Positions 33,669-42,443 of a stretch of DNA of 64,000 nt are shown one piece after another (the first letter of the stretch is position 1; the number at the start of each line of letters is the position of its first letter). The stretch is taken from assembly GCA_964461115.1 (NCBI GenBank), contig CAYWSX010000001.1, positions 248,001 through 312,000 of the forward strand, given 5' to 3'. The stretch comes from RGIG2134 sp964461115 (GTDB lineage: Bacteria; Cyanobacteriota; Vampirovibrionia; Gastranaerophilales; Gastranaerophilaceae). The translations under genes were made by a program, and so were the position numbers. The notes below the pieces were generated by a model. It did not search any database and was not told the DNA's origin. It saw nothing but the letters and a program-made list of their open reading frames with translations.

Positions 33669-34895
33669 TTATACCTCGTCTAAATACTTTTGAGGAGCCA
33701 AAACCATCAAAACATATTTTTCATCAAAATATTTTTGAGTAACACGCTGAACATCTTCAATTTTAACCGCTTTAAGCTTTTCAACCCACACAGGCAAATA
33801 ATCATATCCCAGCCCTTCGAACTCGTAAAAGGCTACCGAAGAAGACTGCTGCTGATTAGTTTCGGTTATAAATTGAATTTTACCGATTATATTATTTTTT
33901 GCATCTTCAAGCTCTTTTTCAGACACAGGTTCACATTTCAGTTTGTCAATTTCATGCTTAAACCCTGCCAATGAAACATTTATATTTTTAGGCTCAGTTG
34001 CGATATAAACCCTAAAGTCACCTGAATGACGGGCTTTGCTGTACATGCTGCGCACAGTATACGCTAATCCTTTTTTATCGCGCAATTCCAAGAAAAGCCT
34101 TGAAGAAAGTCCGCTTGAACCCAAAATTGTATTCAAAACAGATAATGCAGGAGAGTCCTCGTGCTTGCCGTCAGGAACAATCCAACCTTGGTATATTTGC
34201 GCCTGCTGTGCGTCATTTTTAGCAATTTTTACGATTTTTGTATCCTTCACAATCGGTGATTCCATTGAGGAGTGATTTTTCGCAGATTGCAGACACGAAA
34301 AATATTTTTCAGTCAATGCTTTCGCTTCTTCTTTTTCAATATCACCAACTACCGCAAATACCTTCTCGGCAGGCAAAAATATTTCAGAATAAGCCTTTTG
34401 CACCTCTGATTTTGTAATTTTGTCGATATTTTGTAAAATTACAGTCCCGGTATGCCCGTATTGGTGGTCAGGATAGAGGTTTTCAACAAAATTATCTCTT
34501 GCAAGCATACTCGGAGAATCAAGCGAAGCAATTGTTTCACCCTTCATCTTCGTTAACTCTTTTTCGAAATTTTCCAAAGTTGAATTCATCATCATATCGG
34601 ACATAAGTTCAAAACCAAGCTCTAAGTCCTCTTTCAAGCACAAAAGGGAAAACTTCCAGTAATCTGATTTCATTTCGGAATATAAATCAAGCGCATTTTG
34701 CTCGATTGTTTCTGCCAATTGCTCTGCAGTTCTCGTTTTTGTACCTTGCAAAAACAACCTATTCAACAACGAGTATACACCGGGAGTATTTTCCTTTCGG
34801 TCAATGTCGATAAAGCATGTCACCGCAACACGAGGCGTGTTCGGTGCTTTTTTACATATCAATCTCATATTATTTTTTAAAACAAGTTTTTCCAT
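33669..34895 (-). CDS. M16 family peptidase subunit, non-catalytic
   Basis: A 408-residue M16 (insulinase/processing-peptidase) protein. It has both M16 half-domains, but the zinc motif HxxEH is absent; that position reads VYSLLNRLFLQGT. The C-terminal half keeps the Arg/Tyr signature of the partner subunit (SSRLFLELRDKKGLAYTVRS). In bacterial two-gene M16 systems one subunit carries zinc and the other this R/Y pair, which matches the gene just upstream. The pair is two bases apart. Probably cytoplasmic: no signal peptide. Confidence 0.9.
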   Translation of the reverse strand: MEKLVLKNNMRLICKKAPNTPRVAVTCFIDIDRKENTPGVYSLLNRLFLQGTKTRTAEQLAETIEQNALDLYSEMKSDYWKFSLLCLKEDLELGFELMSDMMMNSTLENFEKELTKMKGETIASLDSPSMLARDNFVENLYPDHQYGHTGTVILQNIDKITKSEVQKAYSEIFLPAEKVFAVVGDIEKEEAKALTEKYFSCLQSAKNHSSMESPIVKDTKIVKIAKNDAQQAQIYQGWIVPDGKHEDSPALSVLNTILGSSGLSSRLFLELRDKKGLAYTVRSMYSKARHSGDFRVYIATEPKNINVSLAGFKHEIDKLKCEPVSEKELEDAKNNIIGKIQFITETNQQQSSSVAFYEFEGLGYDYLPVWVEKLKAVKIEDVQRVTQKYFDEKYVLMVLAPQKYLDEV

Positions 34896-34897
34896 TT

Positions 34898-36232
34898 TTA
34901 CTCCGGTATCAGTGTTGAAATCGTTACTTTATTCAAGTCCAGATATTTTTTTGCAATATCCTGAACCTCTTCTGCCGTAATATTTTCAACAATTTCAATA
35001 TACTCATTTGCCTGTGCAATATTTTCAAGCACCGTCATATAAAATCCGATATTATCTGCAATATCCGAAACTGTTTCAGACGTTGAAGCATATGCAACTT
35101 TCAGCTTCTTTTTAGCTTTTTTCAGCTCTGTATCCGTGATTTTTTCATCCAAAATCAACTGAATTTCACGTTTCATAAGCTCCAGAGCCTTTTCTTTTTT
35201 ATCCGGCTCAAAATTTGCTTCAACAAAGAAGTTTCCGCCGTCTTTAAATTGATAAAAATCTGTTCCTATGTGATTGAAAATCTGTTCGTCCGCTTTTTCA
35301 ATCAAGCGTTGGTACAATCTGGAACTGGCTCCGTCACCCAAAACCATATTCACAATGTCAAGCGCAACCGAATTCTTTAAATCATTTGCTTTAGGACCGA
35401 GATAGCCAAACATTACAAAAGCCGTGTTGATTTTAGCTTTATTTTCAATAAATTTTTGCTCAGAATGAGGCAAGTCAGTCTCATGCTCAGGCAATTTGCA
35501 GTTTTCTCTGTTTTTAAAATCAAATTCTTTAGCCAGTTTATCCAAAACTTTCTCGTGGTCAAACTCGCCAACTACAATCGTTGTCATATTATTCGGAGTG
35601 TAGAATTTTTTGTAATAATCCATAATTACAGACTGCGGAACCGATGAAATACTCTCAGGCGTGCCGATTACATCTCTTCTGTACGGGTGATTAGTGTACA
35701 TAGCATGATTTAACGCATTATAAACTCTCGTACCCGGCTGATCTTGACGCATTCTGATTTCTTCGATTACAACAAGACGTTCTCGCTTTTGTTTCGGTTC
35801 TTCTTTACCGAATTTAAACGGCTCACCAATCTCATTTTCAGGTAAAATCGGGTCTAACATCATATCAGCGTGAAGCTCTATTGCCTCGTTGAAATACTTG
35901 TCTTCAGGGCCTTTTGGAAGTGTTACATAGTAAAAAGTATAATCCTTCCAGGTCGCAGCATTAACAATAGCACCATAGCCTTCAAGAATTTTGTCAAACT
36001 CGCCTGCTTTATGCTTGTGGGTACCTTTAAACATCAGGTGCTCTAAAAAATGCGAAATCCCGTTGATTTTATCATCTTCGTTAATCGAACCCGTTTTAAC
36101 CCAGGTGCTCACATTAACCAAACCGCCTTCTTTATGAGCCAAAACAATTTTATGACCTGATGGCATTGTGTAAATTTCAACAGGTCTTGTTAGATACGGA
36201 TATGAAACCTCTTCTTTGTATGCGTAAATCAT
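34898..36232 (-). CDS. M16 family zinc peptidase, catalytic subunit
   Basis: A 444-residue M16 peptidase with the inverted zinc motif HFLEH (His61, Glu64, His65) in SHFLEHLMFKGT, and the third ligand region VVIEEIRMRQDQ downstream. It has the C-terminal M16 domain (LGDGASSRLYQRLIEKAD). Family members degrade or process small proteins and peptides. No signal peptide, so probably cytoplasmic. A 27-residue insert rich in Pro/Glu/Lys precedes the third ligand. It begins the M16-M16-PilZ unit. Confidence 0.92.
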   Translation of the reverse strand: MIYAYKEEVSYPYLTRPVEIYTMPSGHKIVLAHKEGGLVNVSTWVKTGSINEDDKINGISHFLEHLMFKGTHKHKAGEFDKILEGYGAIVNAATWKDYTFYYVTLPKGPEDKYFNEAIELHADMMLDPILPENEIGEPFKFGKEEPKQKRERLVVIEEIRMRQDQPGTRVYNALNHAMYTNHPYRRDVIGTPESISSVPQSVIMDYYKKFYTPNNMTTIVVGEFDHEKVLDKLAKEFDFKNRENCKLPEHETDLPHSEQKFIENKAKINTAFVMFGYLGPKANDLKNSVALDIVNMVLGDGASSRLYQRLIEKADEQIFNHIGTDFYQFKDGGNFFVEANFEPDKKEKALELMKREIQLILDEKITDTELKKAKKKLKVAYASTSETVSDIADNIGFYMTVLENIAQANEYIEIVENITAEEVQDIAKKYLDLNKVTISTLIPE

Positions 36233-36306
36233 TTTTTACCAACTTTCTATTATAATTTTAGCAGATTATCGAGGTTTATCATAATCTTAATGGATGATTA
36301 GAAAAA

Positions 36307-36337
36307 AAGAGCCGTAAAAATTTCGTTTACGACTCTT
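36307..36337 (-). terminator. Rho-independent terminator of the GH57 gene
   Basis: AGAGCCGTAAA pairs with TTTACGACTCT with one mismatch around a seven-base loop. Reading on the minus strand, a T run follows. It lies just after the GH57 stop. Confidence 0.75.
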
Positions 36338-36342
36338 TCAAA

Positions 36343-38847
36343 CTATTTTACATACGGCAGAGACAACTTATCCAGAATATCACGGTAGAAAGAAGTATTT
36401 ACATTCAATTTTTGCCCGATTTGCAAGAGCAGCAAAACAAAATGACGATTTTCACGCAAGCTTTGATTGTCTTTCTGTGCTTCAAGAATAACGCCTAATT
36501 CATGGTAAATTTTAGCGAAATAAATATTTTGCGCTTCCGCTACATTAATTTTAAGGTCTAACTTCTCTGCATACTCAAAAAGTTCAAGAACAGATTCTGC
36601 CCTGTGTGCTTCCAGATTCCGCGATAACCCAAAAACTTCTTTTAATATTTTTTTAGAGAAAATAGAATTTGCTTCATCCTTATCTAGTTCAATATCTATA
36701 GCCTCTGCCTCGGTTTTAACATCCAGCGCATTCTGAATTACTGATTCGTCAATTTCATCACGACATTCTTCGACACACGCGTTGAATTCTTGACTCAATG
36801 CGTACTGCGCGGCAATTTTAAACTCTACAGGCACGCTGATATTCATCTCCTTGAGGTGCTTCATAGAACCGCGTCCTTCTGCATACAAATCGTGGTAAAT
36901 TGTCTTAAACCTTGATAATTTATCCTGCAAAAGCTGTCGGAGAATATTTCTTCGCTCCTCGATGAAAATATCTTTGAGCGTAAAGTATTCCTTGCCGAAA
37001 TACTCATCAAGCTTACGAATACTCTCGGTCAATGGGGCATTCAAGTATGCATCCGAGAGGTCCCGCTGCATTTTGTTGAACTCTGCAATACTCACAAACT
37101 CTTTTATCGCGCAATGGAAGTCTCCGCCGCCGTATTGAAGCAATGCGAAGGTCATGTCGTTTTTCTCAAGAGTAATTTTCGATTCAACCTCAACACGCCC
37201 GATAATCATTGTAGACTGGTCTTTTTCAATACGTTTTGACGCAATTCTTTTCACATTATAGCAGTATATTTGACTGTCTTTTTCGACTTCGGAGTATAAA
37301 TTTCCGACAGCCCAAAGGCAAGCAATCTGCTTAACCGAAACAACTGAAGGTCTTACCTCTTTTTCATAAATATCTCGTCCTGAACCGCAGCCTTGAACGT
37401 TGCTTTTCGCATCTTCGAGAATATTTATAAATTTAGTCTCAAAATCCGTATCAGTAAAGTCATTTGCAAGCTGGATTGCACGCGCGGCATACTTCATAAT
37501 CTGCACCGTCTCAATACCCGAAATATCGGCAAAGAACCAGCCGCAGCTTGTATACATAAGCATAGCCTGACGCTGTATTTCCATAAGCTTCATTGCGTTA
37601 ACTTTTTCATCATCAGAAAGATTTGGCTTAAAGTTTTCTTTGAAAAACTTATTAAGACTCAATTCCCCTCTATCCAAAATCACATCAATATATTTGTTTC
37701 GAGATTTCCAGAAATCATTAAAGTATTTTTCACCTTCTGCTTCGCTAAGTTTTATAAGCTCATCTCTCAAATAATCAAGCGCCACACGAAGCGGTTTACG
37801 CCATTTTTGATTCCAACCGCCATGTCCGCCTGTAGAACAACCGCAGTCTTCTTTCCATCTGCCCACGCCATGGAAACAGCTCCAAGACGAAGCTTGCTTG
37901 ATTTCAACCTCATGCAACGGCGGGAATTTTTCCAGAAATTCCGCATAATTTGTGATTATAAAGCCATTCTGCTCGGCTTTTACACGCATTAGATATGCAA
38001 GTGCCATATCACCAAATTTTGTATGGTGACCGTAGCTTTCGCCGTCAGTCGCTATATTTACAAGCTGTGTATAGTTTCGGTGCTCCGAATTTCCCTCTTG
38101 AAGTCGGCGCGCAAATTTGTTTCCGTCACGCAAAAGTTCGTCAAACGCAACAGATTTTGAAATAGCTCCGTCATAAAAGAACAAATCAATATATTTTTCA
38201 GGATCAGATTTTATATAGTATCGATAAGGACGCGCAGGGTCAATATTCCCCCAGCTTACGTCTGACCAGTCTTTTTCAGCGAGTTCTCGGAACTTATCAG
38301 CCTGGAATGGCGACAAAATCGTGTATTTAATCCCGTTATTCACAAGAACCATAAGTGTTTCATCATCGACAGCAGTTTCTGCAAGCCACATACCTTCAGG
38401 TTTACGCCCAAAACGGTATTCAAAATCACGAATTCCCCATATAACCTGAGTGTATTTATCCGCAATATTTGCAAGAGGCATAATCATGTGATTATATACC
38501 TGTGCAATCGCATTACCGTGCCCGGAGTGTTCTCCGATACTTTTTGCATCTGCTTTTATTATTCGCTCATACGTCAAAGGCGCATGAACCTCCATCCAAG
38601 ACATAAGCGTAGGACCAAAATTGTAACTTATATAAGAATAGTTATTTACAAGGTCGATGACTTGATTTCTGTCATCAACAATTTTTGAAACAGAATTCGG
38701 GTCATAACATTCGTAATTAATTCTGTCATTCCAATCGTGAAAAGGCGCAGCGCTATCCTGTCTTTCAATAGACTCAAGCCATGGATTCTCACGCGGCGGC
38801 TGATAGAAATGACCGTGTATCGTTAAATATGCATCTTTTTTCACCAT
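36343..38847 (-). CDS. Glycoside hydrolase family 57 protein with DUF3536 domain
   Basis: An 834-residue protein with an N-terminal GH57 barrel and a C-terminal DUF3536 region. GH57 motif 1 is HGHFYQPP at 11-18. The likely nucleophile Glu157 lies in GMWLAETAV, and the acid/base Asp268 region is ATDGESYGHH. Family members act on alpha-1,4-glucans as amylases, glucanotransferases or branching enzymes; the DUF3536 type is common in cyanobacterial relatives and its exact substrate is not settled. No signal peptide: cytoplasmic. GGAGAAG lies nine bases before the ATG. It stands alone with its own terminator. Confidence 0.88.
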   Translation of the reverse strand: MVKKDAYLTIHGHFYQPPRENPWLESIERQDSAAPFHDWNDRINYECYDPNSVSKIVDDRNQVIDLVNNYSYISYNFGPTLMSWMEVHAPLTYERIIKADAKSIGEHSGHGNAIAQVYNHMIMPLANIADKYTQVIWGIRDFEYRFGRKPEGMWLAETAVDDETLMVLVNNGIKYTILSPFQADKFRELAEKDWSDVSWGNIDPARPYRYYIKSDPEKYIDLFFYDGAISKSVAFDELLRDGNKFARRLQEGNSEHRNYTQLVNIATDGESYGHHTKFGDMALAYLMRVKAEQNGFIITNYAEFLEKFPPLHEVEIKQASSWSCFHGVGRWKEDCGCSTGGHGGWNQKWRKPLRVALDYLRDELIKLSEAEGEKYFNDFWKSRNKYIDVILDRGELSLNKFFKENFKPNLSDDEKVNAMKLMEIQRQAMLMYTSCGWFFADISGIETVQIMKYAARAIQLANDFTDTDFETKFINILEDAKSNVQGCGSGRDIYEKEVRPSVVSVKQIACLWAVGNLYSEVEKDSQIYCYNVKRIASKRIEKDQSTMIIGRVEVESKITLEKNDMTFALLQYGGGDFHCAIKEFVSIAEFNKMQRDLSDAYLNAPLTESIRKLDEYFGKEYFTLKDIFIEERRNILRQLLQDKLSRFKTIYHDLYAEGRGSMKHLKEMNISVPVEFKIAAQYALSQEFNACVEECRDEIDESVIQNALDVKTEAEAIDIELDKDEANSIFSKKILKEVFGLSRNLEAHRAESVLELFEYAEKLDLKINVAEAQNIYFAKIYHELGVILEAQKDNQSLRENRHFVLLLLQIGQKLNVNTSFYRDILDKLSLPYVK

Positions 38848-38915
38848 TAGAGACTTCTCCGCTAATCAAATATCGTTAATTACATTATAAAGTCATTAAG
38901 ATATTTTTCAAGAAG

Positions 38916-39431
38916 CTAGTCTGCTTTTATCGGCTTTTTAGATGATATGACTGTAAGTTTTGTCACTTCGACCCAAGGGTCGCTCATAGCGGTGGAGAAA
39001 ACTTTACCTTCAATCGAAATTTTGTCGCCTGTTTCTAAATCTATGTATTTTTCGGCAACTTTTCTTTTCAAAAACAACTTCATTTCAGAAAGCGGCATAA
39101 TGTGGTCTGTAACATCATCGCGTCTGATAAGAAACGAAATGTAATCTTCTGATTTTCTCATCGCAGGCTTATAGTCAAGTCCGAGAGTAGAAAACTTATC
39201 AAAAGTTGCGTTCATTTTAATATTTTTGTTGAGGTACTCGGAAGGATTAGCAACAACGTCAAGCGGTTTTACGCTGAGAACCGTTTGAGGGGCTGAAACA
39301 GCAGCTTTAGAAGGCTGTTTTACAGTTTCTTTAACCGGAGCTGCCTGCTGTGCAATACTTGCTTCAAATACACCGTATGCACCTGCTGTAAGTGCCATTA
39401 TCGCCGCAACATATATCAAACGTTTTTTCAT
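38916..39431 (-). CDS. Exported hypothetical protein, OB-fold-like
   Basis: A 171-residue protein with a signal peptide (MKKRLIYVAAIMALTAGAYG) and a Pro/Ala/Lys linker at 28-55. The rest (56-171) reads like an OB-fold: PLDVVANPSEYLNKNIKMNA, EDYISFLIRR, KYIDLETGDKISIEGKVFST, DPWVEVTKLTVI. That order (a vesicular region, then 'GDKI.IEGKV', then 'PWVEV') resembles periplasmic tOB-like domains. AAGGAC precedes the ATG. No partner gene. Function unknown. Confidence 0.65.
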   Translation of the reverse strand: MKKRLIYVAAIMALTAGAYGVFEASIAQQAAPVKETVKQPSKAAVSAPQTVLSVKPLDVVANPSEYLNKNIKMNATFDKFSTLGLDYKPAMRKSEDYISFLIRRDDVTDHIMPLSEMKLFLKRKVAEKYIDLETGDKISIEGKVFSTAMSDPWVEVTKLTVISSKKPIKAD

Positions 39432-39577
39432 GACATTGTCCTTTTCAAATTACTCGTCCATTCTAGCATATATATAAATTAATTTTAAGCAAATTACCCG
39501 ACTGATTAAAAAAAAGTGAATTTTAGGGTAATATTTATATTAAGAGCTTTTTGGAAGTTATTAATAAGGAATTTTGT

Positions 39578-40540
39578 ATGAAATATGCGATAGGGATAGA
39601 TTTAGGCGGCACAAAGGTTTTGTCGGCACTTATAAACAAAGAAACCGGCGAAGTTTTAATGTCTGTCAAGAAAAAAACCAAAAAAGACAAGGGTCCTGAA
39701 AAAATTATGGAAAAAATTTCCGCTTCGATTCAGGAAATCTTGGAAAGAGGACTTGTTCCAAATGACAAAATCGAATCTGTCGGCATAGGCGCAGCAGGTC
39801 AAGTTGACCGCGAAAACGGAATACTTCTTGCGGCTCCAAATCTCGATTGCTTTAATATAGAACTCAAAAAAATACTCGAAAGCAAGTTTAACATACCCGT
39901 TTTTGTCGGAAATGATGTTGAAATTGCAACTTTAGGCGAAATGAAATTTGGTGCAGGCAGAGGATATAAGAACCTTGTATGCATATTTGTCGGCACAGGA
40001 GTGGGTTCCGGAATTGTACGAAACGGAGAGCTATATAACGGAGCATCCGGCACAGCAGGTGAAATCGGGCACATAATCGTCGATTACGGCGGACGCCAAT
40101 GCGGCTGCGGGGCAATGGGCTGCCTTGAGGCATACGCTTCGCGCTCAGCAATTGAAAAAAGGATTACAGGCGCGCTGAAAAAAGGTTGGAACTCCGCGAT
40201 TATCAATTATATCGAAGACGGAAAACCTATTTCGTCAGGTATGATTAGAAAATCACTGGAACAAGGCGACGAGCTCGTTACACAGGCGCTGGACGAAGCA
40301 AGCGAATATCTTTCTGCAGGTGTTGCAAGCGTAATCAATTTCATAAACCCTGAGCTTATAATTCTCGGCGGCGGCTTGATTGACGCAATCGACTATTTCT
40401 ACAATAAGACAGTAATCAAAGCACACGTTAAGGCTTTACCTGTTCCTGCGGCAAAAATTGAATTCAAAAAAGCTGAACTTGGTGATTTTTCAGGAGTTAT
40501 CGGAGCAGCTTTCCTATCAGACAAACAAAATAAGGACTAA
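39578..40540 (+). CDS. ROK family sugar kinase (glucokinase-like)
   Basis: A 320-residue ROK kinase, probably phosphorylating glucose with ATP. Seen: IGIDLGGTKVLSALI at the N terminus (ATP phosphate site), GNDVEIATLGEMKFGAG, FVGTGVGSGIV, the sugar-binding ExGH as GEIGHIIVD, and the zinc motif CGCGAMGCLEAYAS. Domain order and length are typical. The frame is open to 39551, but AAGGAATTTTGT precedes the ATG at 39578 and the protein begins at the usual point. rmuC follows three bases after the stop. Confidence 0.9.
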   Translation: MKYAIGIDLGGTKVLSALINKETGEVLMSVKKKTKKDKGPEKIMEKISASIQEILERGLVPNDKIESVGIGAAGQVDRENGILLAAPNLDCFNIELKKILESKFNIPVFVGNDVEIATLGEMKFGAGRGYKNLVCIFVGTGVGSGIVRNGELYNGASGTAGEIGHIIVDYGGRQCGCGAMGCLEAYASRSAIEKRITGALKKGWNSAIINYIEDGKPISSGMIRKSLEQGDELVTQALDEASEYLSAGVASVINFINPELIILGGGLIDAIDYFYNKTVIKAHVKALPVPAAKIEFKKAELGDFSGVIGAAFLSDKQNKD

Positions 40541-40543
40541 TCA

Positions 40544-41638
40544 ATGGAATTTTTAATTTTTATATTGGGCATGATAATCGGCGCTGCGGTTACTTTTGCA
40601 GCGTTTAAATTTGCCGAGAAAAAAGCTAAGTCGCAGTCTGAAGAGGCCTTTGAAAAAATGCAGGCTCAAATGCAGCTTTATTTTGAAAATATTGCAAACA
40701 AGGCGCTAAAAGAGAATTCACAGGAGATTTCGACACAAAACAAAGAGCGCCTTACTGAACTGTTAACCCCTTTCAGAGAACAAATTTCCAAGTTTGAAAA
40801 AAAAGTTGAAGAAAATATTTATAAAGAAGCAGAACAGTTCACCAAGCTCGATACAAACATAAAATTTGTATTGGAAACAAGCAATAGGCTGTCAAAAGAT
40901 ACAAATAAACTCGCAACTGCGCTGAAAGGCGACTCGAAAACCCAAGGACGCTGGGGAGAACTCGTACTGGAACGTATTCTTGAAGTTTCGGGGCTCCGCA
41001 AAGACGAAGAATATATTACGCAAAAGAGTTTTGAATCAAAAAAACCTGATGTAGTTGTGCTTTTGCCGGAAAATCGCTGCATATATGTTGACGCAAAAAC
41101 AACACTTGCGCCATATGATGATTTTATTAATGCAGAGGACGAAATTCAAAAAGAAGCCGCTCTAAAATTATTCAAAGATTCAGTAAAGACACATATATCG
41201 GGGCTTTCAAAGAAAGAATATTTTGACGTAAGTGAATATTCGTCGCCTGAATATGTTTTGATGTTTATACCGATTGAAAGCTGCTACAATCTGCTTTTTG
41301 CAGATGACGCTCAACTCTGGGATTTTGCGTGGAAAAACAAAATCATGCCTGTATCGCCGTCCAATCTTTTGGCAACGCTTAAAATCATAAACTCATTCCA
41401 CATGGTGAACCGCCAAAACAAGAACGCGCAAGAGATTGCAACACTTGCAGGAAAAATGATTAACAAATTTGCAGCACTTTGCCAAGACTTGCAAAAAATA
41501 GATACAAATCTGAAAGCTGCGCTCACTAAGCTTACAAGCAGAGATAACATCATCCGCCAAATCGAGAGAATGGAAGAATTGGGCGCAAAAGATGTAAAAT
41601 CAATCCCCGCACTAACACTCTCCGAAGATACAGAATAA
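40544..41638 (+). CDS. rmuC: DNA recombination protein RmuC
   Basis: A 364-residue RmuC homologue. It has an N-terminal membrane helix (FLIFILGMIIGAAVTFAAFK), a coiled coil (about 25-110), and a C-terminal nuclease-like domain with the family motifs QGRWGELVLERILEVSGL, IYVDAKTTLAPYDDF and YVLMFIPIESCYNLL. RmuC limits DNA inversion at short inverted repeats and is predicted to be a nuclease; the exact reaction is not settled. It lies three bases after the ROK kinase gene and is probably cotranscribed. A tRNA gene follows 61 bases downstream. Confidence 0.92.
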   Translation: MEFLIFILGMIIGAAVTFAAFKFAEKKAKSQSEEAFEKMQAQMQLYFENIANKALKENSQEISTQNKERLTELLTPFREQISKFEKKVEENIYKEAEQFTKLDTNIKFVLETSNRLSKDTNKLATALKGDSKTQGRWGELVLERILEVSGLRKDEEYITQKSFESKKPDVVVLLPENRCIYVDAKTTLAPYDDFINAEDEIQKEAALKLFKDSVKTHISGLSKKEYFDVSEYSSPEYVLMFIPIESCYNLLFADDAQLWDFAWKNKIMPVSPSNLLATLKIINSFHMVNRQNKNAQEIATLAGKMINKFAALCQDLQKIDTNLKAALTKLTSRDNIIRQIERMEELGAKDVKSIPALTLSEDTE

Positions 41639-41699
41639 AAATACTTGACATGACGCTATGCTCTTAATAATATAGTTATACAAACCACATATGACGCAT

Positions 41700-41771
41700 T
41701 GGGGCGTCGCCAAGCGGTAAGGCACCTGGTTTTGGTCCAGGCATTCAGAGGTTCGAATCCTTTCGCCCCAG
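41700..41771 (+). tRNA. tRNA-Gln (anticodon UUG)
   Basis: The cloverleaf is complete: acceptor TGGGGCG with CGCCCCA, a D-arm, an anticodon stem CCTGG/CCAGG with loop TTTTGGT (anticodon TTG, reading CAA), and a T-arm with TTCGAAT. The sequence resembles known bacterial tRNA-Gln, including its U1-A72 end. The 3' CCA is not encoded. Confidence 0.96.
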
Positions 41772-41777
41772 AATATT

Positions 41778-41802
41778 AAAAGCTCTCCTCTGAGGGCTTT
41801 TT
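41778..41802 (+). terminator. Terminator of tRNA-Gln
   Basis: AAAGCTCTC pairs with GAGGGCTTT across CTCT, followed by Ts. It begins seven bases after the tRNA. Confidence 0.75.
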
Positions 41803-41833
41803 GTTTGAGAAAGGATTCTTCGAATCCCCTCTC

Positions 41834-41856
41834 AAAATCGATACTTAATCGATTTT
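41834..41856. repeat. 9-bp perfect inverted repeat
   Basis: AAAATCGAT and ATCGATTTT flank ACTTA. It lies between two stretches that resemble the 3' end of the tRNA (TTCGAATCC at 41819-41827 and GCCCCAGAAT at 41867-41876). Confidence 0.6.
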
Positions 41857-41871
41857 TCGGCAGAGTGCCCC

Positions 41872-41917
41872 AGAATAATAAAAAAGACTACATAATTGTA
41901 GTCTTTTTTATTATTCT
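41872..41917. terminator. 21-bp perfect inverted repeat, probable bidirectional terminator
   Basis: The arms at 41872-41892 and 41897-41917 are exact complements around TAAT. The stem has A/T-rich ends with a short GC core (GACTACA), so both strands end in T-rich sequence after the stem. It could terminate transcription from either side or mark an inserted element. Confidence 0.7.
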
Positions 41918-41941
41918 AAGCTAACTTGGATAAGAAGCTCT

Positions 41942-41960
41942 AACAAAGCAATGCTTTGTT
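41942..41960. repeat. 9-bp perfect inverted repeat
   Basis: AACAAAGCA and TGCTTTGTT flank a single A. It lies upstream of the XRE regulator gene and may be a regulator site. Confidence 0.45.
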
Positions 41961-42122
41961 GAGGTGAGGCTCTACGACAAACAAGCACAAGTGAATGATA
42001 ATGAACGATACACGGATATATCCATCACCAAAACATTCCTGAAAACATGTAAATGCTTGATATTTAATAAGTTATATGTTAACATTCTCATGAAATTTAT
42101 AACAGTATGGAAATGGACTAAT

Positions 42123-42338
42123 ATGAAACACACTGCTGAAAGCATAAAAGAAAGGTTCGGAAGCCAACTAAAGGCTATTCGTAAGCATAGAAACTTGACA
42201 CAAGAAGAATTGGCAAAACTTATAGATATTGACGTCGCAGGAGTGGGACGAATTGAACGAGGCGTACATTTTCCTGCAGTTAAAAATATTGCAAAAATAA
42301 TGAATGTCTTAAAGGTAGATTTCAATACTCTTTTCTAA
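42123..42338 (+). CDS. XRE family helix-turn-helix regulator
   Basis: A 71-residue single-domain regulator. The helix-turn-helix is clear: SQLKAIRKHRNLTQEELAKL, then IDIDVAGVGRIERGVHFPAV (recognition helix with Arg-x-Glu-x-Gly). There is no second domain. An open frame extends to 41964, but that stretch looks non-coding and covers repeats. The ATG at 42123 has no strong ribosome site. Its target is unknown; small Cro-like proteins of this sort often control neighbouring accessory genes, here the methyltransferase 105 bases downstream. Confidence 0.8.
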   Translation: MKHTAESIKERFGSQLKAIRKHRNLTQEELAKLIDIDVAGVGRIERGVHFPAVKNIAKIMNVLKVDFNTLF

Positions 42339-42392
42339 AAATCGACAAATTAACGGTTAAGCAAAAACCCGTTTCAACCTCCACTATGCAAA

Positions 42393-42421
42393 TTGACTTT
42401 AAAAAAGCTATAGTGTAAATT
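42393..42421 (+). promoter_or_regulatory. Promoter for the methyltransferase gene
   Basis: TTGACT at 42393-42398 and TAAATT at 42416-42421 are separated by 17 bases, with TG just before the -10. Transcription would begin near 42428, leaving a short leader that holds AGGAG before the ATG at 42444. Confidence 0.5.
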
Positions 42422-42443
42422 ATAAAAAATATAGGAGTTTGAG

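Noticed and set aside
41964..42122. Extension of the XRE gene upstream
   Set aside because: It covers non-coding sequence next to an inverted repeat; the helix-turn-helix begins after the ATG at 42123.
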